A stretch of DNA of 64,000 bases from Verrucomicrobiales bacterium (GTDB taxonomy: Bacteria > Verrucomicrobiota > Verrucomicrobiia > Limisphaerales > CAIMTB01): the NCBI GenBank assembly GCA_016795425.1, contig JAEUHG010000030.1:1-64000 (forward strand), written 5' to 3'. The notes below the pieces were generated by a model. The model was not told the origin of the DNA, searched no databases, and worked only from the letters and a program-made list of their open reading frames with translations. Below, one piece after another: positions 19,571 through 27,485 of the stretch. A program made the translations under genes and the position numbers. How positions within the stretch are numbered: the stretch's first letter is position 1; the number at the start of each line of letters is the position of its first letter.

Positions 19571-19837
19571 CGGACCGCGCCGCGTCCCTGCGGCGCACCC
19601 TTTCGCCCCACTCGCCCCCTGCGGGTCCGGAGGCCCCGCGCGCCGCCCCGGACCGCGCCGCGTCCCTGCGGCGCCCCCTTCGCCCCACTCGCCTCCCTGC
19701 GGGTCCGGAGGCCCCGCGCTCCGCCCCGGACCGCGCCGTCCCTGCGGCGCACCCTTTCGCCCCACTCGCCCCCCTGCGGGTCCGGAGGCCCCGCGCTCCG
19801 CCCCGGACCGCGACGCGTCCCTGCGGCGCACCCTTTC
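19571..19837. repeat. Tandem array of repeat family B, second subtype, about 3.4 units of 77-78 bp
   Basis: Cores begin at 19571, 19649, 19727 and 19804. The shared core is CGGACCGCG(A/C)CGCGTCC then CTGCGGCGC; the rest of the unit carries CTGCGGGTCCGGAGGCCCCG, where the 13187 array has a GGGCTGGGACAGCCC hairpin. The array fills the 324-base convergent gap between the giant protein gene and the glycine-rich protein gene; nothing else was seen there. Confidence 0.9.
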
Positions 19838-19871
19838 CCCCTTCCCCAACAACCCTTCCCTGTCCCCGCCC

Positions 19872-21077
19872 TTACCTCGTCCAAGCGTGGATCGTCACCA
19901 GATTGTTCACTGGCAGCACCACTGGAACCACCAGCGTCGCCGGATTGCTGGTGGTATTCACGATGTTCGTGTCGACGAACGAGCGCGGCCCGTTGTCCGG
20001 GGTCAGCGTCAGACGAATCGGCACGTCGGCATTGAAGTCCTGGGCGCGGATCGTGACGGTGCGGTTCGTGCTGGAACCAAACGGCAATTGAACCTGGACC
20101 GTGCTGCCGGTGTTCAACGGAATCGCCGTGCCCGCCGCGTCGATGATGTCCAACCGCGGCGCACGACGCTGGCCACTGGAAAAGGACCCAAACGGGTCCA
20201 CAAACATGTTGGCGCCAACCGTCGTCGTTTCACTGGGCTGGAACCGAAGCGTCAACGCCGTCTTATCCAGGCAATCCACCCGAATCCGCCCGTGGTTGTT
20301 GAAGGACGAGCTATTGCCGCCAAAGACATTGAGGATGCCGGTACCGCTGACTTTCGGGGCCAACAGGCGGATGGCGCCGCCGCTCCCGGAATTCACCGTA
20401 TTCCCTCGCCGATCTCCCCCGTTGGACCGCACCTGACCGGACTCGCCAATCTCGATGCGCACGTTCGAGGCGACGAGGATGGCTCCCCCCCCGCCGCCGC
20501 CGCCTTGTCCCGGCTGTCCGCTGATGCCGCCACCGCCGGAACCGCCGATGAGCGGGATGAGGAGAGGGCTGCCGTACACGACTCCGTTCTTTTCTGGTCC
20601 GTTGCGAGTCGTGCCATAAGCGCCGCCCCCGGCGTTGCCGGGTGAACCGGCCCCGTCGTTTCCTCCGCCGCCTGCCCCGGGTCCATAACCGTCGCCCGGC
20701 CCAAACTCCGCGCCAAACCCTGGCTTACCGCCATCAAAGCCTCCGGGTCCACCCGACCCGCCGATGGGTGGACTCGCAGGCGCCGCGCTGCCACTGACAT
20801 CGATCACACCATTGATGGTCACGACGCCCTGAGCGAGCAAATAGACGGGCGTGTTCAACGCGTTCCGGCGGAACCGAAGGGTGCGCCCCGCCGCCACATT
20901 GACCGTCGTGTAATGCAGACGACCGTCCGCCGGCAAATCGACGGTGGCATCCGCATCCGCGACGTTGAGGGCGCCCAAAGCGCCGGTGCTGCCGGTGTCA
21001 AAGCTCTGACCGAGCAGGCTCGACGGCAAAGCCATGGCGATGAACGCAGCGAGGACGGAAGGGATGGATGATCTCAT
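19872..21077 (-). CDS. Secreted glycine-rich protein, last gene of the kinase-sigma unit
   Basis: 401 residues from ATG 21077 (a GTG 21 bases upstream is an alternative); signal peptide SIPSVLAAFIAMALPSSLLG. A beta-strand start 'FDTGSTGALGALNV' and 'HYTTVNVAAGRTLRFRRNA' leads to a long Gly-rich central block (about 115-225; 'GGSGGPGGFDGGKPGFG', 'GQGGGGGGGAILVAS') and a beta-rich end with 'GGAIRLLAPKVSGTGILNVFGG'. The glycine loops alternate with short beta strands, as in repetitive beta-roll or beta-helix proteins, and the type recurs in Verrucomicrobiota and Planctomycetota. The stop of the upstream gene is 30 bases away. Function unknown; an extracellular structural role is inferred. Confidence 0.8.
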   Translation of the reverse strand: MRSSIPSVLAAFIAMALPSSLLGQSFDTGSTGALGALNVADADATVDLPADGRLHYTTVNVAAGRTLRFRRNALNTPVYLLAQGVVTINGVIDVSGSAAPASPPIGGSGGPGGFDGGKPGFGAEFGPGDGYGPGAGGGGNDGAGSPGNAGGGAYGTTRNGPEKNGVVYGSPLLIPLIGGSGGGGISGQPGQGGGGGGGAILVASNVRIEIGESGQVRSNGGDRRGNTVNSGSGGAIRLLAPKVSGTGILNVFGGNSSSFNNHGRIRVDCLDKTALTLRFQPSETTTVGANMFVDPFGSFSSGQRRAPRLDIIDAAGTAIPLNTGSTVQVQLPFGSSTNRTVTIRAQDFNADVPIRLTLTPDNGPRSFVDTNIVNTTSNPATLVVPVVLPVNNLVTIHAWTR

Positions 21078-21106
21078 AGCGAAAGGTGCTGGAAACACAG
21101 TTGAGT

Positions 21107-23965
21107 TCAGGGAGACAAAATCTTGGCGGTCACCGGTGGGTTGGCCACCGTCGGACCCAGCGGCACGTCGCCGGGGGCCCCGGTCGATGGGACGAGCAAT
21201 TCAATCGGCGGACTGGCCAACGTGGTTCCAAAGCCGCCACGGACATCGAAGCTCGCCACCGGAAGGATCAACTCCACCGTCGGCGTGCCCACCGTGACTC
21301 CCAAGGAGACGCCACCGCCAATTCCAAGATTGGGAGCGAGTACCTCCACGACGGGCTGAGCCAAGGTCGGCCCCAACGCGATGCCTCCCGCTTGGCCGAT
21401 ACCCGGCGCGAGGACTTCAACCGCAGGCTGCGCCAGCGTGGGTCCCAGCGCGGTGCCCGACGGAAAAACCGCCGCCGGCAACAGAGCCTCCACCCCGGGC
21501 GTGGCGACGAACCACAAGGCAGGAACGGAAGCGCTTTGCAGCGGGTTGCTGCCCGCCGTGACTTCCGCCTCGTCGGGCCATCCGTCCCCGTCCGTATCGA
21601 ATCGAAGCGGATCCGTGCCCACTTGGAACTCGCGAAGGTTGGAGAGTCCGTCGCGGTCGTCGTCCTCCAGCGCATCGGAAACCCCGTTGCCATCCGAATC
21701 CTTCTGCGTCGGATTCAGCCCCAGTCGCAATTCCAGACTCGTGGGAAGTCCGTCGCCGTCCAAATCCCGGGTGGCATCGGTTGCATTGGCGGGATCCAGA
21801 CCGAGAATCGACTCAATGATGTCCGACAATCCGTCGCCATCGGTATCGACTCCGCCAAAGTCTCCCGGACGGATGATCGCGAAGCGCCACGAAGTCGTGT
21901 TGGTGAGGGAGTTGCCTGCCAGATCGCGAACGGGCGGGTGCACGCGAATCTCGTATTTGCCCGTCGGCAGTGGCTCGGACAACTGGCGAACCACCAGGCT
22001 TCCCTCCTCGCGGAAGGCCAACCGGCCCTCGCTGACGATCTGCTCGGTGTCCGAACCAAAACTCCCGTCGGCCCCGGCGCGGGCAATCACGAATTGACCC
22101 AGGCCGAAATCCGAGATCGCGACCGGTTCATTGAAGCTCACCGCGGGTTCAGTGAGATCCGCGAAGTGAAAACGGTCCGGCACGGGAAAACGCGCGGTCA
22201 CGCGCGGAGGCGTCGCGTCCGGCACCAGGACCACGGTCATGACGGCCGAGGTGGTACTGTTGCCCCCGGTATCGGTCGCCACCGCCCGAAGTTGGAACTG
22301 GGTTCGTCCGTCGCCCAGCGTCGGAGTTACGAAGCGCGTTTCAAAGGGAAAGCTGCCGTCCACGGGCAGTCGCGTGTTGTCCACGTGGAATTGCACGCTT
22401 CGCACCTGTACGTCATCGGAAACGACAGCGGTGACTCGCTCCAGTTTGTTCTCCTCAGCTCGAGCCGGCGGTGAATCGGAAGGAAAACTGGTCTCGATCC
22501 GTATCGACGGGGCGACGCGCTGGTTGTCGGGTGATTCGTAATTCACCACCACCAGTCCCGCCTCGCTCGCTGCCGCGTACGCCAACCCGTTCTGCAACGC
22601 CACCGCACGAACCCGGCCCGGCATCGGAAAGACCGCGCGCACCGCGGTGTTGTTGGTCGAGTCCCGCAAGTCGTAGAGCCAGACATCATGCCCCGAGCCT
22701 GAGCCCGGATTGATCCCCACCGCGGCCACGCCGAGTCCGGAACCGTTGGCGACGATCTGCTTGAAGGAATTCGGGTTCTGATCACGCGCGGCAGCGAGGA
22801 TTCGTGGTGCGGCGGGATTCGAAAGATCCACGACATCGAATCCCACGAAGGCCGTCACATAAGCCAGTCCTCCACCGGCGCTCAATCGACTCGAACCCGT
22901 CAATCCCTCGGGGCCAAAACCGCCCAGTGGCAACCTGGACTCGCGAATCAATTGCGCGCCGTCCAGGCGGAAGACATGCAGGGTCCGGGGTGAGAAAGGC
23001 CCCACCTGCCCGGTCACGGCAAGCAGGAGATCGCCTGCCAGCCGGAGATCCTGAACGGGGCCTCCGAGCACCTCCTGTTGAAGTATCGAGGCCAGTCCCA
23101 GGTGGACCACAAAGACCGATCCCTCCTGCGTGCCGGCGAATCCGATCTGATCCGCCGCGGCCACGGCGCTGGCGGTCTCTCGCACGCCGCCCTCCAGTGG
23201 TACCAGGCGCATTTCGGACTCGGTGGAAAGTCCGACCACCGCCAGACCACTGCCCCCGGCCGCACCCGCCACAAATCCATCGGCGAGTGCAACCCGGCGG
23301 ACCGCGCTCGGCGTGGAAACCTGGCGAACCAACGTCGGAGTGAAGCCGAGGCCGACATCGAAGATCGCCAGGCCACGTTCGCCGGCCGCCACCGCCACCA
23401 TTCCGTTGAAGGCATCCACATCGAGGGCGCTGCCGTCGAGTCCGGCGGTGGCCAGCAGGCCGGTCGACAACGGCGTGCCGTCCAACGGACTGGTGTCCTG
23501 CTGAATCTCGGCGCCATCCCGAAGGCCATCCCCGTCGCTATCGGGATTCGCGGGATCGGTGCCGACAATGAACTCGCCCTGGTCGCTCAATCCATCGCCG
23601 TCGGAATCCTCGTCGGTGCCCGCGAGAAACGTCGTGCTGGGAAACCGGAACCGTTGCCCGGCGCCGGGCGTGGTGAACTCGCTGAACCCCGCTTTGAGCG
23701 TGCGCGCGTGCAGAATGCCCTCGCGAAACCGGCGATTGGACGGAAGCAGCAGTCCCTTATGGATATCCTTCTGGGTGACACTGACGCCACGTTGGATCAC
23801 TCGACCGGATCGCAAATCCTCGATCACATAGAAGAACTTGCCGCGGATGGGCTGCCGGCCGATGAGCATCGTGTGATCGGCGTGATCACGCGGCTCCGCG
23901 TCCTGGGCGTGCAACCATGGTGCGGCCAGAATTCCGAGAAGGAGCGCGAGGACGTGCTTCATCAT
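21107..23965 (-). CDS. Secreted TSP3 / LVIVD-propeller / Ig protein with C-terminal repeats
   Basis: 952 residues from ATG 23965, 11 bases after the previous stop; signal peptide MKHVLALLLGILAAPWLHAQ. Order: TSP3-type calcium repeats (about 119-160), LVIVD-like propeller (165-480; 'GLAIFDVG', 'GFDVVDLSNPAAPRIL'), Ig-like domain (490-580), Big_5-like domain (588-697), and more TSP3 repeats (706-805; 'DTDGDGLSDIIESILGLDP'). The tail (820-952) consists of five to six copies of a 22-26-residue repeat, LG-x-T-x-A-x-P-x-VEVL-x-P. Residues 119-697 follow the same domain order as about 716-1295 of the 1978-residue protein. It probably acts outside the cell; function unknown. Confidence 0.82.
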   Translation of the reverse strand: MMKHVLALLLGILAAPWLHAQDAEPRDHADHTMLIGRQPIRGKFFYVIEDLRSGRVIQRGVSVTQKDIHKGLLLPSNRRFREGILHARTLKAGFSEFTTPGAGQRFRFPSTTFLAGTDEDSDGDGLSDQGEFIVGTDPANPDSDGDGLRDGAEIQQDTSPLDGTPLSTGLLATAGLDGSALDVDAFNGMVAVAAGERGLAIFDVGLGFTPTLVRQVSTPSAVRRVALADGFVAGAAGGSGLAVVGLSTESEMRLVPLEGGVRETASAVAAADQIGFAGTQEGSVFVVHLGLASILQQEVLGGPVQDLRLAGDLLLAVTGQVGPFSPRTLHVFRLDGAQLIRESRLPLGGFGPEGLTGSSRLSAGGGLAYVTAFVGFDVVDLSNPAAPRILAAARDQNPNSFKQIVANGSGLGVAAVGINPGSGSGHDVWLYDLRDSTNNTAVRAVFPMPGRVRAVALQNGLAYAAASEAGLVVVNYESPDNQRVAPSIRIETSFPSDSPPARAEENKLERVTAVVSDDVQVRSVQFHVDNTRLPVDGSFPFETRFVTPTLGDGRTQFQLRAVATDTGGNSTTSAVMTVVLVPDATPPRVTARFPVPDRFHFADLTEPAVSFNEPVAISDFGLGQFVIARAGADGSFGSDTEQIVSEGRLAFREEGSLVVRQLSEPLPTGKYEIRVHPPVRDLAGNSLTNTTSWRFAIIRPGDFGGVDTDGDGLSDIIESILGLDPANATDATRDLDGDGLPTSLELRLGLNPTQKDSDGNGVSDALEDDDRDGLSNLREFQVGTDPLRFDTDGDGWPDEAEVTAGSNPLQSASVPALWFVATPGVEALLPAAVFPSGTALGPTLAQPAVEVLAPGIGQAGGIALGPTLAQPVVEVLAPNLGIGGGVSLGVTVGTPTVELILPVASFDVRGGFGTTLASPPIELLVPSTGAPGDVPLGPTVANPPVTAKILSP

Positions 23966-23976
23966 GGGCGGCGCGC

Positions 23977-26922
23977 CTAGCGCCCGTCATCCGACCAATG
24001 GGGCGGATCAATGACCAATTTCCTGACCCCGTACGCCGCGCCGAGCTGATGCAGCACGGGGTTGCAGTTGTTGTTGAACCTGACGTTGATGATCTCGCCG
24101 TCCTCCGTGACGACCTGACCAATGCAACTGGCGTTCTGAATCTCAATCGTGCCGCCCACGGTCGTTCCGTCGGGTTGAACCACGTTGTCCGGCCAGGCGA
24201 ACACCGCCGAAGTGGTCGGCCAGTCGATGGTCATGTCGATGGCGCGTCGAACACTGTGTCGGGTCCCGGGGAAACCGGCCGGGAACGCGATGCCGAAGGC
24301 ACTCATCATCGCCGCCGCGGCCGCTTTGGTGGCCGACCGATCGATCCGCCCATCGCGATCCAAATGGAGCCAATTGATTTCGAACGTTCCCACGCAACCT
24401 GGGCCACCATCGCAATTGGCCGCCACGACCGAATCATTCGGGTCGTAGGCAGGCGGCGCCACCAGCGGTTGATTGCGGCCGAGCTTGGCCAACTTGCCGC
24501 AATAATGCATGAGATAGGCCCGCTTTTGCGGTCTGAAAGTCGAGGCGATGGTCACGGTCGCGCCTCCTGCCCGGAGCGCCGTGACGAACCGATCCACATT
24601 GCTGCGGAACGGTTCCACCAATGCGCTGGTTTCCCGGGAGCCTTCGAATTCCGACACCCAATGCGATCCGGAGTTCGGCAACACCCGGAATACGATCTCC
24701 CGCGTGCAGGCGGGCGCGTCGTCGGTCGCCGGTCGAACAATGCGGACGACCCTTTGATGTGTGCTGACCGCGATGTTGAGCGGATAACTGAAGATCGTGA
24801 TGCGCGTGTTGTCTTCATTGTTCACGCCTGACTGAAAGGTCTCGGTGCCCGTCGTGATCACACCGATGTCCTGGTGGGTGATGATCCGGATGAGTTGCCG
24901 GCCCAGCACCGTGTGGGAAGGGGCGTCGCCTTGAGGTTCGAACCCGACCACTTGTTCCGAGCGGGCCGGTTTCAAGGCGACTTGGGCATCGACGGCGCAT
25001 GGATCACCGCCGCCGCTGGGATCCGGTTCCGGATGGTCATCGTCCTCCGGCTGGTCCTCCTCGTCGCCGTCACCGTCGCCATCTCCCCTGTCGCCCGGCG
25101 CTGAAGGACCAGGGGGCGTCGAATCGTCATCGTCGCCACCAGTCTCTTCCTCGCCTGCCGGTGGCGCTCCGCCTCCGCCTCCCCCACCGCCGCCCGAACC
25201 GCCGCCACTGCCATCTCCACCAGGTCCTCCATAGCCGCCGCCGCCGCCTGAGCTGAAAGGCGCGGTTCCGTGCCAGCCGGGTTGGCGGATGCCGGTACCG
25301 GCATCGCTCACCGCAAATTTGCCGTCCGCGGAAATCGTCATGGGTCCCGACAATTCCCAAGTTCCGGTGTCGTGGTTGAAACTGATCAAGGCCGTTTTGG
25401 CGCCTGGCGGCAGCACCTCGCCAGTAACAGGATCCGGCAGGTTCGGAAATCGCACCGGCACGGGCACCTCGAAATTGGACGGCCCATCCGTTTGCACGGT
25501 GATGACCAACGGCAGATCCAATCCGGGCGGCAACGGCTCGGGTAAGCGGTCCGGTGGTACCGGCGCGATGCCGACCCTTCCGCCACGTGTGCCGTTGTCG
25601 GCGAAAAGCGAGTTGGGCGGCACCACGATCTCGACGCCGCCGAGTTGCGGATTCTCGGCAAGGGTCTCCGATGCGAACGTGACGCGGGTCTCCGAGGTGT
25701 CACTCACCGACTGCAATGTTCCCTGGCGAATCAGAGGCAGAAAGATGAGCCCATTGCCGCCGGCGAGATTGTTGGTCCGGCCAGGCACCGCTTCCCACGC
25801 CTTTCCGATGAAGGGATAGTAATCACCCGCCGGCCACTCGCTGCCGACGGCGGGACGTCCATCCACGTGGACAAAAAACCGGCCCGACGGCGCCGGAGTC
25901 AGCGTGAATCGACCTTCCGCATCCGTGGTCGTTCGCAGGGTCTCCTCCGCGCCATCCACCGTGATGATGACGCCATGGAGCGGCCGATTCACGGGTTGAC
26001 CCTGCGCATCGGTTCCCAGTTCGGAGGCGAACACCCGTCCCACGACCGCGGTATTCACCAGTCCGCGGTTGGCGTGGGTCTGAAAATACCAGACCGCTCG
26101 GCCTCCCGGTTGCCCGTCGCCATCGGCATCCACCTCGCGCCCCGTGCCATCCCTCAAACCGGTGGCATCGAGAACCACGGTGATCTGCGAGCCGCCCGGT
26201 AATGGCTCCAAATGGAAAAGACTCGCGCTCCGCCGATCGACGCTGACCTGCACCCGCCCAAGCAGGCGCCGCGATCCAAACGAGGCGTACAAATGGTCCG
26301 CACCCAAATTCGTGTCCAAAGCCAGCGGCTCCGAGAACCGGACGACCACTTCGCGCTGCACCGATATGCCCGACTCCCCGGGGCGCGGCGAACGATCCGA
26401 CACCGTCGCCAATGGGGCGGCAGACACCGAAGCAAGATAGTCCTCAAGCGCCGTGCGACCGTTGCCATCGGGGTCGGTCGACGCGTCTGCCGGATCGAGC
26501 CCGTCCAACGGCGGGTGAGACAATTCATAGGAATCAGGAATCTGATCGCCGTCAGAGTCCACGCTGTTGGATCGGGGAACGCTTTGAATTCGGAAGAAAG
26601 CCGGCGTGCTGTTGTTGGGTGGACTGATCAGCGGCGGCGCGAGACTCAGGGCCACGGGCGTGGTGATGGTGGTCACCGTGGTGCCGCGGATCAGCCGGAA
26701 ATAGGAGCGGTCATCCGCTGGAAACCTCAATTCCAGCCTTCCGTCGGCGCGAAACTGGAAGGCATCGATGGTGACCTGCGCAATTCCCGAATGGAGCGAG
26801 CAAAGAAGAGTGCAAGCGACTGCCATCAGCCACCCAACTCGGCATCGTTGATTCTTGCTATAAAACACGCCGCTGAACTTTTCGATGTCGGGGCGCGAGT
26901 GTCCTGATTTGAGCGCGCTCAT
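23977..26922 (-). CDS. Secreted Big_5 / CnaB-like protein with C-terminal M15-type peptidase domain
   Basis: 981 residues from ATG 26922, which overlaps the sigma-factor stop (TGATG); a signal segment (GWLMAVACTLLCSLHSGIAQ) begins near residue 30. Order: short TSP3-like motif (122-155), Big_5 (175-280), CnaB-like domain (290-360), conserved segment to about 550, a Gly-rich then Asp/Glu-rich linker (558-640), and a C-terminal domain of about 335 residues. In that domain 'STFRPQKRAYLMHYCGKL', 'RHSVRRAIDMTI' (H889-x6-D896) and 'DPPHW' (H975) match the zinc-ligand pattern of M15 D,D-carboxypeptidases and L-Ala-D-Glu endopeptidases. So a peptidoglycan- or peptide-cleaving zinc enzyme is inferred. 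One consensus Gly is Arg, so activity is not certain. Confidence 0.8.
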   Translation of the reverse strand: MSALKSGHSRPDIEKFSGVFYSKNQRCRVGWLMAVACTLLCSLHSGIAQVTIDAFQFRADGRLELRFPADDRSYFRLIRGTTVTTITTPVALSLAPPLISPPNNSTPAFFRIQSVPRSNSVDSDGDQIPDSYELSHPPLDGLDPADASTDPDGNGRTALEDYLASVSAAPLATVSDRSPRPGESGISVQREVVVRFSEPLALDTNLGADHLYASFGSRRLLGRVQVSVDRRSASLFHLEPLPGGSQITVVLDATGLRDGTGREVDADGDGQPGGRAVWYFQTHANRGLVNTAVVGRVFASELGTDAQGQPVNRPLHGVIITVDGAEETLRTTTDAEGRFTLTPAPSGRFFVHVDGRPAVGSEWPAGDYYPFIGKAWEAVPGRTNNLAGGNGLIFLPLIRQGTLQSVSDTSETRVTFASETLAENPQLGGVEIVVPPNSLFADNGTRGGRVGIAPVPPDRLPEPLPPGLDLPLVITVQTDGPSNFEVPVPVRFPNLPDPVTGEVLPPGAKTALISFNHDTGTWELSGPMTISADGKFAVSDAGTGIRQPGWHGTAPFSSGGGGGYGGPGGDGSGGGSGGGGGGGGGAPPAGEEETGGDDDDSTPPGPSAPGDRGDGDGDGDEEDQPEDDDHPEPDPSGGGDPCAVDAQVALKPARSEQVVGFEPQGDAPSHTVLGRQLIRIITHQDIGVITTGTETFQSGVNNEDNTRITIFSYPLNIAVSTHQRVVRIVRPATDDAPACTREIVFRVLPNSGSHWVSEFEGSRETSALVEPFRSNVDRFVTALRAGGATVTIASTFRPQKRAYLMHYCGKLAKLGRNQPLVAPPAYDPNDSVVAANCDGGPGCVGTFEINWLHLDRDGRIDRSATKAAAAAMMSAFGIAFPAGFPGTRHSVRRAIDMTIDWPTTSAVFAWPDNVVQPDGTTVGGTIEIQNASCIGQVVTEDGEIINVRFNNNCNPVLHQLGAAYGVRKLVIDPPHWSDDGR

Positions 26923-27485
26923 CAAGAGCTATTCGCTCCGCGCATCTGCCGCAACATCCATGCCCGGGCATACGCCCACTGCCGTTTGAGCGTAGGCGTC
27001 GAACATCCCAGCACCTCAGCGCATTGTTCCAACGAAAGCCCTACAAAGTATCGGAGCTTGACGAGTTCCGCCTTCTCCGGATGCACGCGGTTCAGCGCCT
27101 CCAGGACCTCGTGAACCTCGAGCAGGTCGTCGTCGGTGGCGACCACCGGAATCTCGAAATCCAATAATGGAACCGCCGGCGTGCCCGAGCCGCGACGCTG
27201 CGCGTTCTTGCGCCGCGCCTGGTCCACCAGGATCCGTCGCATCGCTTCAGCCGCCGCGGAAAAAAAATGGGCGCGATTCTGCCACGGTTGAGGATCATCG
27301 CCTCCCAAGCGCAACCAGGCTTCATGCACCAGGGCCGTCGCTTGCAGGGTCTGGCCTCCCGATTCGCCCGCCATGCGAACAGCGGCAAGCCGGCGAAGCT
27401 CCGCATAGGTCAGTTCGAAAAGCCGTGAGGCCGCAGTGGCGTCACCGGCCCGCAGGTCTTCCAGGATTCGAGTGACGTCGCTCAT
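26922..27485 (-). CDS. ECF sigma factor, TIGR02999 / ECF43-like, partner of Ser/Thr kinase
   Basis: 187 residues from ATG 27485; this ATG overlaps the kinase stop (ATGA), and its own TGA overlaps the next ATG by one base. Region 2 includes 'ELRRLAAVRMAGESGGQTLQATALVHEAWLRLG' and 'WQNRAHFFSAAAEAMRRILVDQARRKNAQRRG', the signature of the TIGR02999 group. Region 4 is 'LRYFVGLSLEQCAEVLGCSTPTLKRQWAYARAWM'. In region 2.2 the acidic patch usual in ECF factors is replaced by T46-L-Q-A-T50, as in kinase-controlled ECF43 sigmas. No anti-sigma gene is adjacent. Control by the upstream kinase is inferred from gene order, overlap and this substitution; target promoters are unknown. Confidence 0.92.
   Translation of the reverse strand: MSDVTRILEDLRAGDATAASRLFELTYAELRRLAAVRMAGESGGQTLQATALVHEAWLRLGGDDPQPWQNRAHFFSAAAEAMRRILVDQARRKNAQRRGSGTPAVPLLDFEIPVVATDDDLLEVHEVLEALNRVHPEKAELVKLRYFVGLSLEQCAEVLGCSTPTLKRQWAYARAWMLRQMRGANSS

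Noticed and set aside
25130..25260. Collagen-like or silk-like functional domain in the 981-residue protein
   Set aside because: The Gly block lacks a G-X-Y periodicity and reads as a flexible linker before an acidic spacer.
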